Below are positions 16,226 through 25,113 of a stretch of DNA of 64,000 bases, in pieces. Under the pieces are notes generated by a model. It worked only from the letters and a program-made list of their open reading frames with translations, was not told the origin of the DNA and made no database searches. The position numbers and the translations under genes are program-made. Every line of letters starts with the position of its first letter. Position 1 is the stretch's first letter. The DNA comes from Streptomyces sp. 135 (GTDB taxonomy: Bacteria > Actinomycetota > Actinomycetes > Streptomycetales > Streptomycetaceae). The stretch is from positions 3,162,001-3,226,000 of the forward strand of contig NZ_CP075691.1 in the NCBI RefSeq assembly GCF_020026305.1, written 5' to 3'.

Positions 16226-17875
16226 TCAGCGCTGGTCGACGCGTCCTGTGTAGAACGCCACCGTCAGGTCCTTCACCAACGCCTTTCGCTCGTAGTCGTC
16301 CAGCTCCACCAGGCCCCGTGTGGTCAGCCGCGTCACGGTGTCCTCGACGGAGTCGACCACCGAGGTCAGGACCGTGTCGCGATGGCGCGCGTCGAGCGCG
16401 GCGACCCGGCTGCGCTGCATCGCGGCGGCGACCTCGGGCGCGTACTCGATACGGGTCGGCTGGGCCGAGAACACCTCGACGCCGACCGCCTCCGCCTCGG
16501 CGGCGAGGGCCCGCGTCAGCGCGGCGCCCACGGCGTCCGCGTCGCGCAGAGTGGGCGCGTCGTCGTGGAACGCGTCGGCCGGCAGCCGCGAGAGCACCCG
16601 TGCGGTCGTCGCCTCCACGCACTCCCGCAGATACTCCTGGTGGTCCTCGACCGCGAGCGTCGCCCGCGCGGTGTCCTTGACCCGCCAGACGAGGAGGACG
16701 ACGACGCGCAGCGCGACCCCGTCCCGGTCCACGGCGGGCATCGGCTCGCTCCGCCAGTGCCGCAGGCGTACGTCGACGCGGCGGCGCAGGAGCAGAGGGT
16801 TCACCCACAGCAGGCCGGTGCGGCGGACGGTGCCCCGGTAGCGGCCGAAGAGGCTCAGCACCCACGCCCGGCCGACCCGTCCCCGCGCCAGCCCGCCGAA
16901 CCCGAAGAGGCCGAGCGCCCCGGAGCCGGCGAGCGAGGCCCACTGGGCGGCCCCGAGCCCGGCCCCCGCGTGCCCGGGCAGTCCGTCACGCGCAGCGCGG
17001 GCTCGGCAGGAACCCCGCCCACCACAGCGAGAGCGCGCACCCGGCGGCGCACGCACCTGCCGAGCACGCTTACGAGGCCGGCAGCACCCGCGCCCGACGT
17101 TCCACGAGCGCGGGTCGACGTCGGGCGCCGGACGCGCCACGGCTTCGGCGGGCGCGGCCGCCGGGCGCCGTACCGCCTTCGGCTGCTCCCCCGTGCCCTG
17201 CCTGCGCCGCACCACGGCGGGCCTCAGCGGGACGCCCGTCACGTCGTCCGGGTCGTCGCGGAAGAGGAGGTGGACGGGGATCTCGGTGGTGGCCTCACTC
17301 TGAATCACCCGCCCGGCCCGCACGGCAACCGCTTCACGCACGGCACCGCTCTGCGGGAATTGGGGCTGGGCTTTGGGCTGGGCTTTGGGCTGGGGCCGGG
17401 GTTGGGGCTGGAACGGTGACTGGCCCTGGGACTGCGACTGGGCTTGGGACTGCGACTGGGCCTGGGCTTCGGACTGGGGCTGGGCCTGGGCCGGAGACTG
17501 GGCCTGGGCTTCGGACTGGGGCTGAGCCTGGGCCGGGGACTGGGCCTGGGCTTCGGACTGGGGCTGAGCCTGGGCCGGGGACTGGGATGGAGACTGGACC
17601 TGGGCCGGAGACTGGGCCTGGGCTTCGGACTGGGGCTGAGCCTGGGCCGGGGACTGGGATGGAGACTGGACCTGGGCCGGGGGCTGGGACGAGGCCGGGA
17701 CCGGGGGCTGGGCCGGAGACTGGGATGGAGACTGGACCTGGACCTGGACCTGGACCGGGGGCTGGGACGAGGCCGGGACCGGGGACTGGGCCGAAGCCAG
17801 GGACTGGGCCGAAGCCAAGGACTGGGCCGAAGCCAAGGACTGGGCCTGGGATTGTGAAGCTGCCGTCGCGCTCAT
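16226..17875 (-). CDS. SPFH/Band-7 domain protein with long Gln/Ser/Pro repeat arm
   Basis: A 549-aa membrane-scaffold protein. ATG 17875 follows GGAGGCACGG. Residues about 5-170 are low complexity, built of QSPAQAQPQSEAQA-like 14-residue repeats (42 bp in DNA, four copies near 17461-17650) and SLASAQ 6-residue repeats. Then comes SEATTEIPVHLLFRDD, an RRRQGTGEQP basic stretch, a membrane region (FGFGGLARG) and the SPFH domain (WVNPLLLRRRVDVRLRHWRSEPMPAVDRDGVALRV to TAFYTGRVDQR). The stretch coded at about 16975-17115 (RSWNVGRGCCRPRKRARQ) is not membrane-like, while neighbouring frames spell LVERRARVLP, CALSLWWAGFLPSP and ALRVTD pieces, so several indels may scramble it. Confidence 0.75.
   Translation of the reverse strand: MSATAASQSQAQSLASAQSLASAQSLASAQSPVPASSQPPVQVQVQVQSPSQSPAQPPVPASSQPPAQVQSPSQSPAQAQPQSEAQAQSPAQVQSPSQSPAQAQPQSEAQAQSPAQAQPQSEAQAQSPAQAQPQSEAQAQSQSQAQSQSQGQSPFQPQPRPQPKAQPKAQPQFPQSGAVREAVAVRAGRVIQSEATTEIPVHLLFRDDPDDVTGVPLRPAVVRRRQGTGEQPKAVRRPAAAPAEAVARPAPDVDPRSWNVGRGCCRPRKRARQVRAPPGARSRCGGRGSCRARAARDGLPGHAGAGLGAAQWASLAGSGALGLFGFGGLARGRVGRAWVLSLFGRYRGTVRRTGLLWVNPLLLRRRVDVRLRHWRSEPMPAVDRDGVALRVVVLLVWRVKDTARATLAVEDHQEYLRECVEATTARVLSRLPADAFHDDAPTLRDADAVGAALTRALAAEAEAVGVEVFSAQPTRIEYAPEVAAAMQRSRVAALDARHRDTVLTSVVDSVEDTVTRLTTRGLVELDDYERKALVKDLTVAFYTGRVDQR
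17461..17860. repeat. In-frame tandem repeats inside the SPFH gene
   Basis: A 42-bp unit starting CCTGGGCTTCGGACTGGGGC recurs at 17461, 17503, 17545 and 17617; an 18-bp unit GGACTGGGCCGAAGCCAA recurs three times at about 17783-17838. Both lengths are multiples of three, so copy changes keep the reading frame. Confidence 0.8.
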
Positions 17876-18303
17876 CCGTGCCTCCGCCTCATTCGTGCCT
17901 CGATCTCGCTCTTGCACCGGGCCCGCCAGCCCGTGCGCCGGGCCCGTCCGTGCGTCCGTCGAACCCGCCTGTCCGCGGGCCGACCCCACCTGCCCGCGAA
18001 CCGATTCCGCCTGCCCCTGCGCCGAACCCGCCCACACGTCCGCCGAACCCACCAGGCCCTGCGCCGAACCCGCCCATGCGTCCGCCGACCCCACCGGCCC
18101 CCGAGCCGATCCCTCCTGCGTCACCGACGTCCCCACGTCCGCCGGCGGCCTCATCCGCACCTGCTCCGAATCCACTCGCACCCGCGCCGAATCCACCCGC
18201 ACCCGCCCCCGCATCGACCTCATCCGTGCATACGCCGATCCCGCTCGCCGTCGCCCCCGCCTGTCCCACCTCCCCCGCACGGCCCCGGCCCCGCCCACGC
18301 CCC
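17876..18303. other. Gene-free C-rich gap with 42-bp direct repeat
   Basis: 428 bases upstream of the SPFH gene. It reads as CCGAACCCGCC-like words; a 42-bp direct repeat begins at 18017 and 18059 (CTGCGCCGAACCCGCCCA). The open frames here are repetitive Gly- or Pro-rich strings with no supportable gene. Confidence 0.5.
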
Positions 18304-19670
18304 TCACCGGAACAGCCTCCGCCACGTCTCCGGCCCCGGATAGCCGTTGGCCGCCGCGCCACGCCAGCCCTGGGCGCGCTGGAACGCCTCCACGTTGCGT
18401 CGGTCGCTCTCGCTCCAGACCGGGTCCGGGCCGGGGCCTCCCGTGTAGTACCTGCCGTAGCCCTTCCGCACCAGCTGCCTCCCGAGCTGCTCGACCGCCG
18501 TGTGCGACTGGCCGGGGCGGAAGACGCCCCTGCCGGGAAAGGCAGGGCGAGCCTCCGCGCCGCTCCCGCCGGCCCCCGCGCCCGCCGCCGGAATGTCCCG
18601 TCCCTTCCCCTGCATCAGGTACGACCACGTCGTCGGCCCCGGCAGCCCGTCCGCGTCCACGCCCCGCCAGCCCTGCGCCAGCTGGAACGCCCGCGTCGCC
18701 CTGCGGTCCGCCTCGGTCCAGCGCGGCCCGGGGCCCGACCGGTAGAACCGCTTGCCGCCACGGGCGACCAGGGCCTTGCCGAGCCGCGTCACGTACTTGT
18801 TTTCCGCCCCCGGCCCGAAGGCCCCGGCACCCGGGTACGGCGTCACCGCGGAGCCCGCGCCGCTCGCCTTGCCGCCCGCCGGGTCCTCCACGGCCCCCAC
18901 GTCCTCCGCGGCGCCCTCCACCCCCTTGAAGCGATAGGCCACATAGCGGTTCGCGTTCGCCCAGTAGGCATAAGGCGTCGCCTGTTTACGGGCATGCGGC
19001 CTGGCTTGTTCGTACGCCACGTAAAACGTCTGCGTACTGTCCGTCCAGCCCCCGAAAATCGTCACGTGAGAACCGTTGGTGGGGTTCGCCGGATTGTGGA
19101 AGAGGAGAATGTCGCCGGGCCGGAGCTCCTCCTTGGCAATACGGGTCCCGTACTTGTCGAGGGTGCCCGTCCATTCGTTGCCGCTCAGGTTCCAGGCCAT
19201 CGAGACAAAGCCCGAGCAGTCCTGGCGGTAGCCGTCGGTCCAGTACTCGCTCATGCTGTACGGCACCCGCGCGGTGACCCACGTCTGGGCCCGCTCGATG
19301 ATCTCCGTACGGGTGATCGCCCGGTAGGTCGAGCCCGCCGACGTGCCCGCGCCGCCATGCAGCGGGCTGACCCCGCCCTGCGGCGTGTCCGGTCCGCCCC
19401 GCGGCGTGTCCGGTCCGTCCGGCGTCGGCCGGGGATCGGGCCTGGTCGGACGGGCACCCGCGTCCACCACGGCCACGGCCGGCAGCGCCTGGCCGCCGAG
19501 GACCGTGCCGCCGCCACGAGGACGAGGGCGCGGCGCGCGCCGTGCGCCGCCGGGTGGCCCCCGAGGCGCAGCGGGAGCGCGTGCGCCATCGAGCGCCGCC
19601 AGTGGATACAGCCGGGGCAGTCGCAGTCGCTCTCGGGATCGAATTCCACGAATACCGGAGCGTCCTCCAT
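18304..19670 (-). pseudogene. NlpC/P60-type wall hydrolase with two peptidoglycan-binding-like domains, frameshifted near its N-terminus
   Basis: From ATG 19670 one frame gives MEDAPVFVEFDPESDCDCP with a Cys cluster (CDCPGC), then a membrane segment HGARRALVLVAA. A second frame continues as AVVDAGARPTRPDP. Adding one G in GGCGGCGGCACGG (19503-19517) joins them into a signal-anchor reading VLVAAGTVLGGQALPAVAVVDAG. The main domain has the catalytic Cys in YRQDCSGFVSMAWNL and His in NGSHVTIFGGW, typical of NlpC/P60 peptidases. Two C-terminal repeats (LVARGGKRFYRSGPGPRW...PTTW; LVRKGYGRYYTGGPGP...PETW) are the peptidoglycan-binding-like modules common in Streptomyces. Probably acts on the wall near the CslA machinery. 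Confidence 0.75.
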
Positions 19671-19866
19671 GCGATTTCCCTCACACTCCTGAAAAGAATG
19701 TCCGCGAATCTGCACGTCCGTCAGTTTCTCAACTGTCCGGGGATACCGCATGTTGACGGTCCGAATGATGTATCCGGCCCGCCAGGGGCCCTCGCCACGT
19801 GTGCCGGGAGACGGGGGGTGGTCGGGAGCACCCCGGCACATCCGGTAGAGTTCTCCAGGTCAGCAG

Positions 19867-19940
19867 GCGCCGCTAGCTCAGTTGGTTAGAGCAGCTGACT
19901 CTTAATCAGCGGGTCCGGGGTTCGAGTCCCTGGCGGCGCA
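19867..19940 (+). tRNA. tRNA-Lys (anticodon CTT), copy 2
   Basis: Identical over 74 nt to the tRNA at 3099-3172, and the upstream bases GTCAGCAG are shared too. CCA is not encoded. Confidence 0.97.
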
Positions 19941-19947
19941 CAGACAG

Positions 19948-19979
19948 CGAAGGCCTCCCGTTCACGCGGGGGGCCTTCG
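19948..19979 (+). terminator. tRNA terminator hairpin
   Basis: Stem CGAAGGCCTCCCG with CGGGGGGCCTTCG (19948-19960 / about 19966-19979), eight bases after the tRNA. Confidence 0.75.
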
Positions 19980-20038
19980 TGCATGCGGGGGCCTTCGCCG
20001 TGCCCTCGGCACGCCACCCCTACCGCTACCGTTGCGCC

Positions 20039-20752
20039 ATGGCGCGCGACATCCAGGAGCGGATCAAGAAGCTCATCCTCGATTCCCGGCTGCCCTCCGG
20101 GGCCTCGCTCCCCACCGAGCCCGAACTGATGGAGCGCCTGGGGGTCAGCAGGAACTCCGTACGAGAGGCCCTCAAGGCACTCCAGGCCATGGGCATCGTA
20201 GAGATCCGGCACGGTTTCGGGACGTACGTCGGCCCGATGTCGGTCGCGCCGATGATCGAGGGCCTCGCGTTCCGCACGGTCGCCGGGCACTACCGCGGCG
20301 AGGACAGCCTGCTCCAGCTCCTCGAGCTGCGCGAGGCCGTGGAGACCGGGCTGATCGCGCGCCTCGCGGGCCGCGTCCCGGCGGCCGACCTCGCCGAACT
20401 CGACGCCTTGGTGGACCGCATGGACGCCGAGGCCGCCTCCCCTCGGGGCGCCGTGCGCGCCGAGACCGACCGCGCCTTTCACGCCGCGCTCTACCGCGGG
20501 CTCGGCAATCCGCTCCTCGGCGAGGTCCTGGAGGCGTTCTGGGACTCCTTTCACAAGGTCCGCACGGATCTGGTGGACGTACCGCAGGATCCCAGGATCA
20601 CCTGCCGCCAGCACCGCGAGATCCTGGAGGCCGTGCGCTCGGGTGACGCCCTCCGGGCCGAGCGCGCCATACGGGAACACTTCGGCAACATTCGAACACG
20701 TTTGGGCACACCTGCACCAAGAGACACCTCAGATAGCTCGTTTGACCGGTAA
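20039..20752 (+). CDS. FadR-subfamily GntR regulator
   Basis: A 237-aa ligand-responsive repressor. ATG 20039 gives the usual family start MARDIQERIKKLIL; the upstream frame from 19979 overlaps the tRNA terminator. The N-terminal winged helix is SGASLPTEPELMERLGVSRNSVREALKALQAMGIVEIRHGFGTYV. The C-terminal FCD domain has the metal-binding residues in ETDRAFHAALY, SFHKVRTD and CRQHREILEAV. Such FCD proteins sense sugar acids or other carboxylates. It precedes cslA in the same direction with a gap of 297 bases in which I see no gene; whether it controls cslA is unknown. Confidence 0.88.
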   Translation: MARDIQERIKKLILDSRLPSGASLPTEPELMERLGVSRNSVREALKALQAMGIVEIRHGFGTYVGPMSVAPMIEGLAFRTVAGHYRGEDSLLQLLELREAVETGLIARLAGRVPAADLAELDALVDRMDAEAASPRGAVRAETDRAFHAALYRGLGNPLLGEVLEAFWDSFHKVRTDLVDVPQDPRITCRQHREILEAVRSGDALRAERAIREHFGNIRTRLGTPAPRDTSDSSFDR

Positions 20753-21049
20753 ACGCCTTGTTTCGCCCTTGCGATCATGCTGGAGGGCGTAGAAACCTGT
20801 TCGGGAGTCATCGGCTCTCATGAGGCGGGCGGCACGGGGCAGTTGGGGGCTCCCGCGTCCGCGGCGGGGCAGGGCTGGGGGCCCCGCTCACGAAGCGATG
20901 TCGAGGGGGGCATCAATGCGACCGGAGGCGTGCCGGTCCCTGCCTGAGGGGACGGTGGCCTGCCATTGACACGTCCGTGGGGGTCGTGGGGAACCCGTCG
21001 GGCGGATGGAACCAAGAACACGCGGGTGACCGCGTGCGGGGGGAAGACC

Positions 21050-23035
21050 ATGACGTCGACGCCGACGGGGGCGCGGCAGAACGACCCGGCAGAAACGACC
21101 CGGCTGCGAGTGCCACCGCACAGGACCGGTGGCTTCCGCCGCATCAAGAAGACCCTGCCGCGGTACGACTACGAGCACTACAGCCGGCTCGCCGGGCCAC
21201 TGACGCAGCCCGACCCGGGCAAGCCCTACCGGGTGAGGTACCGCTCACTGCTCTCGCAGGAGCCGCACAGAGTACGGGCCGCGCTGATGCTGGGCGCGGC
21301 CCCACTGCTCTCGCTCGTCCTGCTCGGCTGGCTGCTCCAGCCCGAACACTGGACGAAGCGGGACTACGTCGCGAACGACTGGCTGCCTGTCCTCGACGTC
21401 GTCATGCTCGTCTCGATCGGCCTGATCGAGTTCTTCCGCTGTATGAACGTGCTCTCCAACGCGCACGCGACGCTGGTGGCACGCGACCCGGTCCCGGTGG
21501 TGCCCGAGACCGGCACCAGAGTCGCCTTCCTCACCTCGTTCGTGCCCGGCAAGGAGCCGATCGAGATGGTGACGAGGACCCTGGAGGCCGCGGTCAGGAT
21601 CCGCCACCGCGGCCTGCTGCACGTCTGGCTCCTCGACGAGGGTGACGACCCGGAGGTCAAGGAGGTCTGCCGGCGGCTCGGCGTGCACCACTTCTCCCGC
21701 AAGGGCGTGACGAGGTGGAACACGGCGAAGGGCCCGCACCGCGCCAGGACCAAGCACGGCAACTACAACGCCTGGCTGGACGCGCACGGCGACGCCTACG
21801 ACTACTTCGCCTCCGTGGACACCGACCACGTCCCGATGCCGAACTACCTGGAGCGGATGCTCGGCTTCTTCCGCGACGAGAACGTCGGCTTCGTCATCGG
21901 CCCGCAGGTCTACGGCAACTACGACAACTTCGTCACCAAGGCCGCCGAGTCGCAGCAGTTCCTCTTCCACGCGCTGATCCAGCGGGCCGGCAACGCCTAC
22001 GGCGCCCCGATGTTCGTCGGTACCTCCAACGCCGTACGCATCAAGGCGCTGAAGCAGATCGGGGGCCTGTACGACTCGATCACCGAGGACATGGCGACCG
22101 GCTTCGAGATCCACCGCGCCACGAACCCGGCGACCGGCAAGAAGTGGAAGTCGGTCTACACGCCCGACGTGCTCGCGGTCGGCGAGGGCCCGAACGCCTG
22201 GACGGACTTCTTCACCCAGCAGCTGCGCTGGTCGCGGGGGACGTACGAGACGATCCTCAAGCAGTTCTGGAAGGCGCCGTTCTCGCTGCCGCCGGGCCGT
22301 CTCTTCAACTACACGATGATGGTCATCTTCTACCCGATGTCCGCCATGAACTGGATTCTCGCGGCGCTGAGCTGCGCGCTCTTCCTGGGTCTCGGCGCGT
22401 CCGGCGTGAACATCGACCCGACCATCTGGCTGATGCTGTACGGCAACGCCTCGGCGCTCCAGATCGGCCTCTACATCTGGAACCGCAGGCACAACGTCTC
22501 CCCGCACGAACCCGAGGGCTCCGGCGGTGTGGCGGGCATGGTGATGTCGGCGCTCTCCGCCCCGATCTACGCGCGCTCCCTGCTCGACGCGGCCCTGCGC
22601 CGCAAGAGCAAGTTCGTGGTGACCCCCAAGGGCGACTCGGCGAGCCCGGACACGCTGTTCGGGACCTTCCGCATCCACCTGTTCTTCATCGTGGTCTTCG
22701 GTGCCTCGATGGCCGCCTCCTTCCTGTACGGCCACTCCCACCCGGCGATGATCATCTGGGCCTCGTTCGCCCTGCTGATCACGGCGGCGCCGGTCTTCGC
22801 GTGGCGCTGGGGCATGCGGCAGGAAAGGAAGGAGTCCGAGACGCCGCGGGAGAGCGGCACTTCGGGCCCCCCGCCGGGCGCCGGTCCGACGTTCCCGCAG
22901 CAGCGCGACCAACGGTACGACCAGCGGTACGACCAGCAGCGCGACACCGCCGCCCCGCACGCGCCGCGCCCGAAGCCCAGCTGGGCGTCGTCGGAGCAGA
23001 CGATGCGGATCTCCCTTGGGGGACGTGAGAAATGA
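21050..23035 (+). CDS. cslA: Cellulose synthase-like glycosyltransferase CslA
   Basis: A 661-aa membrane GT2 enzyme that polymerises a beta-(1,4) glucan-like polymer at hyphal tips, from UDP-sugar on the cytoplasmic side. ATG 21050 follows GGGGGGAAG. The signature of processive beta-glycan synthases is complete: LLDEGDD, the DxD in ASVDTDHVPMPN, ITEDMATG and QQLRWSRGTYE. Two spans precede the catalytic domain (residues about 75-130) and about five to six follow it. The tail (last 60 residues) is Arg/Gln-rich with RYDQ repeats. The stop is shared with the ATG of glxA (ATGA), so the two are coupled, as in S. coelicolor and S. lividans where CslA and GlxA act together. Confidence 0.95.
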   Translation: MTSTPTGARQNDPAETTRLRVPPHRTGGFRRIKKTLPRYDYEHYSRLAGPLTQPDPGKPYRVRYRSLLSQEPHRVRAALMLGAAPLLSLVLLGWLLQPEHWTKRDYVANDWLPVLDVVMLVSIGLIEFFRCMNVLSNAHATLVARDPVPVVPETGTRVAFLTSFVPGKEPIEMVTRTLEAAVRIRHRGLLHVWLLDEGDDPEVKEVCRRLGVHHFSRKGVTRWNTAKGPHRARTKHGNYNAWLDAHGDAYDYFASVDTDHVPMPNYLERMLGFFRDENVGFVIGPQVYGNYDNFVTKAAESQQFLFHALIQRAGNAYGAPMFVGTSNAVRIKALKQIGGLYDSITEDMATGFEIHRATNPATGKKWKSVYTPDVLAVGEGPNAWTDFFTQQLRWSRGTYETILKQFWKAPFSLPPGRLFNYTMMVIFYPMSAMNWILAALSCALFLGLGASGVNIDPTIWLMLYGNASALQIGLYIWNRRHNVSPHEPEGSGGVAGMVMSALSAPIYARSLLDAALRRKSKFVVTPKGDSASPDTLFGTFRIHLFFIVVFGASMAASFLYGHSHPAMIIWASFALLITAAPVFAWRWGMRQERKESETPRESGTSGPPPGAGPTFPQQRDQRYDQRYDQQRDTAAPHAPRPKPSWASSEQTMRISLGGREK

Positions 23036-24969
23036 ATGACCGTTCGAGCCGCCGCCGCGCCCGCCGCATCGCGATTGGCGCGGCGGTCGTCCTCGCGCTG
23101 GCGGGGATGAACGGCCCGTGGCTGTGGCGCGTGGGCTCCGAGAAGTACCACGACTACAAGATCAACCAGCCGGAGTACAAGGCCGCCAACGGCCACTGGG
23201 ACATCGTGGAATTCCCCGAGGAGTACCGGCAGAACACGATCCACGCGGCGCTCCTGCACACCGGCAAGGTCCTGCTGGTCGCCGGTTCCGGCAACGACCA
23301 GGACAACTTCGACAAGAAGAAGTTCGACACCCGGCTGTGGGACCCGGTCAAGAAGACCATCAAGAAGATCCCGACGCCCACCGACCTGTTCTGCACGGGT
23401 CACACCCAGCTCGGCAACGGCAATCTGCTGATCGCCGGCGGCACGCAGCGCTACGAGAAGCTCAAGGGCGACGTCACCAAGGCCGGCGGCCTGATGATCG
23501 TCCACAACGAGGACCCGGACGAGCCGAAGACGATTCCCGCCGGCACGAAGTTCACCGGCAAGAAGAACGGCAAGACGTTCGTCTCCCAGGACAACGTCCT
23601 CGTGGAGAAGGCGAAGAAGGTCTTCGACAAGCGGACCGGGAGGTTCCTGCGCACGGAGGCGGGTCTCGGCCGGGTCTACGTAGAAGCCGCCAGGAGCGGC
23701 GCCAAGTACGAGACGGGGACCCAGGACAATTACCGCGTCGAGGGCGTGAAGGGCTCCGACAAGCGCAACGTCTACGGCATGGCGCAGAAGCTCGCCCTGG
23801 ACAAGAAGGACTTCCAGGGGATCAAGGACGCCTTCGAGTTCGACCCGGTGGCCGAGCGGTACATCAAGGTCGACCCGATGAACGAGGCGCGCTGGTACCC
23901 CACGCTGACCACGCTCACCGACGGCAGGATCCTCTCCACCTCGGGCCTTGACGAGATCGGCCAGCTGGTGCCGGGCAAGAACGAGGTGTACGACCCGAAG
24001 ACCAAGAAGTGGACGTACACCAAGGGCATCCGGCAGTTCCCGACGTACCCGGCGATCTTCCAGATGACCGACGGCAGGCTCTTCTACTCCGGTTCCAACG
24101 CGGGCTACGGCCCCGCCGACGTCGGCCGCAAGCCCGGCATCTGGGACCTGCGGACCAACAAGTGGCGGGGCGTCCCCGGCCTGAGCGACCCGGGGCTCAT
24201 GGAGACCTCCGGCACGGTCGAGCTGCCGCCCGCCCAGGACCAGAAGTACCTGGTGGTCGGCGGCGGCGGCGTGGGCGAGTCCAAGAGGTCCAGCGAGAAG
24301 ACCCGCATCGTCGACCTGAAGGCGGACGAGCCGCGCTTCGTCGACGGGCCCCCGCTGGAGAAGGGCACGCGCTACCCGCAGATGTCCACGCTGCCGGACG
24401 ACACCGTGCTGATCTCCGGCGGCTCGGAGGACTACCGCGGGCGCGGCGACTCCAACATCCACCAGGCGCGGATCTACGACGCCGGGACCGGGGAGATGCG
24501 GCGGGTCGCGGACCCGGAGGTGGGCCGCAACTACCACGCCGGTTCGGTCCTGCTCCCCGACGGCCGCGTGATGTTCTTCGGCTCCGACTCGCTCTACGCC
24601 GACAAGGCCAACACCAAGCCGGGCGTCTTCGAGCAGCGCATCGAGATCTACAGCCCGCCGTACCTCTACCAGGGTCCGCGGCCGGCCCTCGGCAAGGGCC
24701 CGAAGACCATCGCGCGGGGCGGCTCGGGGACCTTCCCGACCACGCACTCCTCGGCCATCAAGGCGGCCCGCCTCATCCGGCCCAGCGCGTCCACGCACGT
24801 CACGGACATCGACCAGACGTCGATCGCGCTGGACCTGGAGAAGTCGAGGGGCGAGGTGACGGTGACGGTTCCGAAGAATCGCAGCCTGGTGGAATCGGGC
24901 TGGTACATGCTCTTCGTGACGGACGACCAGGGCGTCCCGAGCAAGGCGCGCTGGGTCCACGTCCGGTGA
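23032..24969 (+). CDS. glxA: Copper radical oxidase GlxA (galactose oxidase-like)
   Basis: A 645-aa membrane-anchored, extracytoplasmic mononuclear copper oxidase needed in Streptomyces for the CslA tip glycan and for normal development. ATG 23032 overlaps the cslA stop. A basic N-terminus (RSSRRRARRIAIG) and one hydrophobic helix anchor it. The Cys of the Cys-Tyr crosslink is in DLFCTGHTQLGNGNLLIAGG; Kelch-like blades repeat the LxDGR/GG pattern (TLTDGRILSTSG, MTDGRLFYSG, LPDDTVLISGGS, LPDGRVMFFG). Copper His and Tyr ligands are expected in RYPQMSTL, GRNYHAGS and FPTTHSS. The C-terminal domain is the usual DUF1929 (TDIDQTSIALDL to WVHVR). Confidence 0.95.
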   Translation: MNDRSSRRRARRIAIGAAVVLALAGMNGPWLWRVGSEKYHDYKINQPEYKAANGHWDIVEFPEEYRQNTIHAALLHTGKVLLVAGSGNDQDNFDKKKFDTRLWDPVKKTIKKIPTPTDLFCTGHTQLGNGNLLIAGGTQRYEKLKGDVTKAGGLMIVHNEDPDEPKTIPAGTKFTGKKNGKTFVSQDNVLVEKAKKVFDKRTGRFLRTEAGLGRVYVEAARSGAKYETGTQDNYRVEGVKGSDKRNVYGMAQKLALDKKDFQGIKDAFEFDPVAERYIKVDPMNEARWYPTLTTLTDGRILSTSGLDEIGQLVPGKNEVYDPKTKKWTYTKGIRQFPTYPAIFQMTDGRLFYSGSNAGYGPADVGRKPGIWDLRTNKWRGVPGLSDPGLMETSGTVELPPAQDQKYLVVGGGGVGESKRSSEKTRIVDLKADEPRFVDGPPLEKGTRYPQMSTLPDDTVLISGGSEDYRGRGDSNIHQARIYDAGTGEMRRVADPEVGRNYHAGSVLLPDGRVMFFGSDSLYADKANTKPGVFEQRIEIYSPPYLYQGPRPALGKGPKTIARGGSGTFPTTHSSAIKAARLIRPSASTHVTDIDQTSIALDLEKSRGEVTVTVPKNRSLVESGWYMLFVTDDQGVPSKARWVHVR

Positions 24970-24983
24970 GCAGCCGCCCCGTA

Positions 24984-25100
24984 AGGGGCGCGGGGAACTG
25001 CGCGAGCAACCACACGAGAGCCGCAGTCGCGTCTGCCGAGCAACCTGGCAGATGCGACTGCGGCTCTTCGCGGGCTGAGCGCGCAGTTCCCCGCGCCCCT
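24984..25100. terminator. 117-nt two-tier hairpin between convergent glxA and cslZ
   Basis: A perfect 21-bp outer stem (24984-25004 with 25080-25100, beginning AGGGGCGCGGGGAACTGCGC) encloses an inner stem of about 22 bp (25016-25037 with about 25047-25069; one bulge, one G-T pair) topped by a short loop. It serves both converging genes as a bidirectional terminator. Its wording matches a palindromic element that I recall as widely repeated in Streptomyces intergenic regions. Confidence 0.8.
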
Positions 25101-25113
25101 AGGGAGGCGACCC

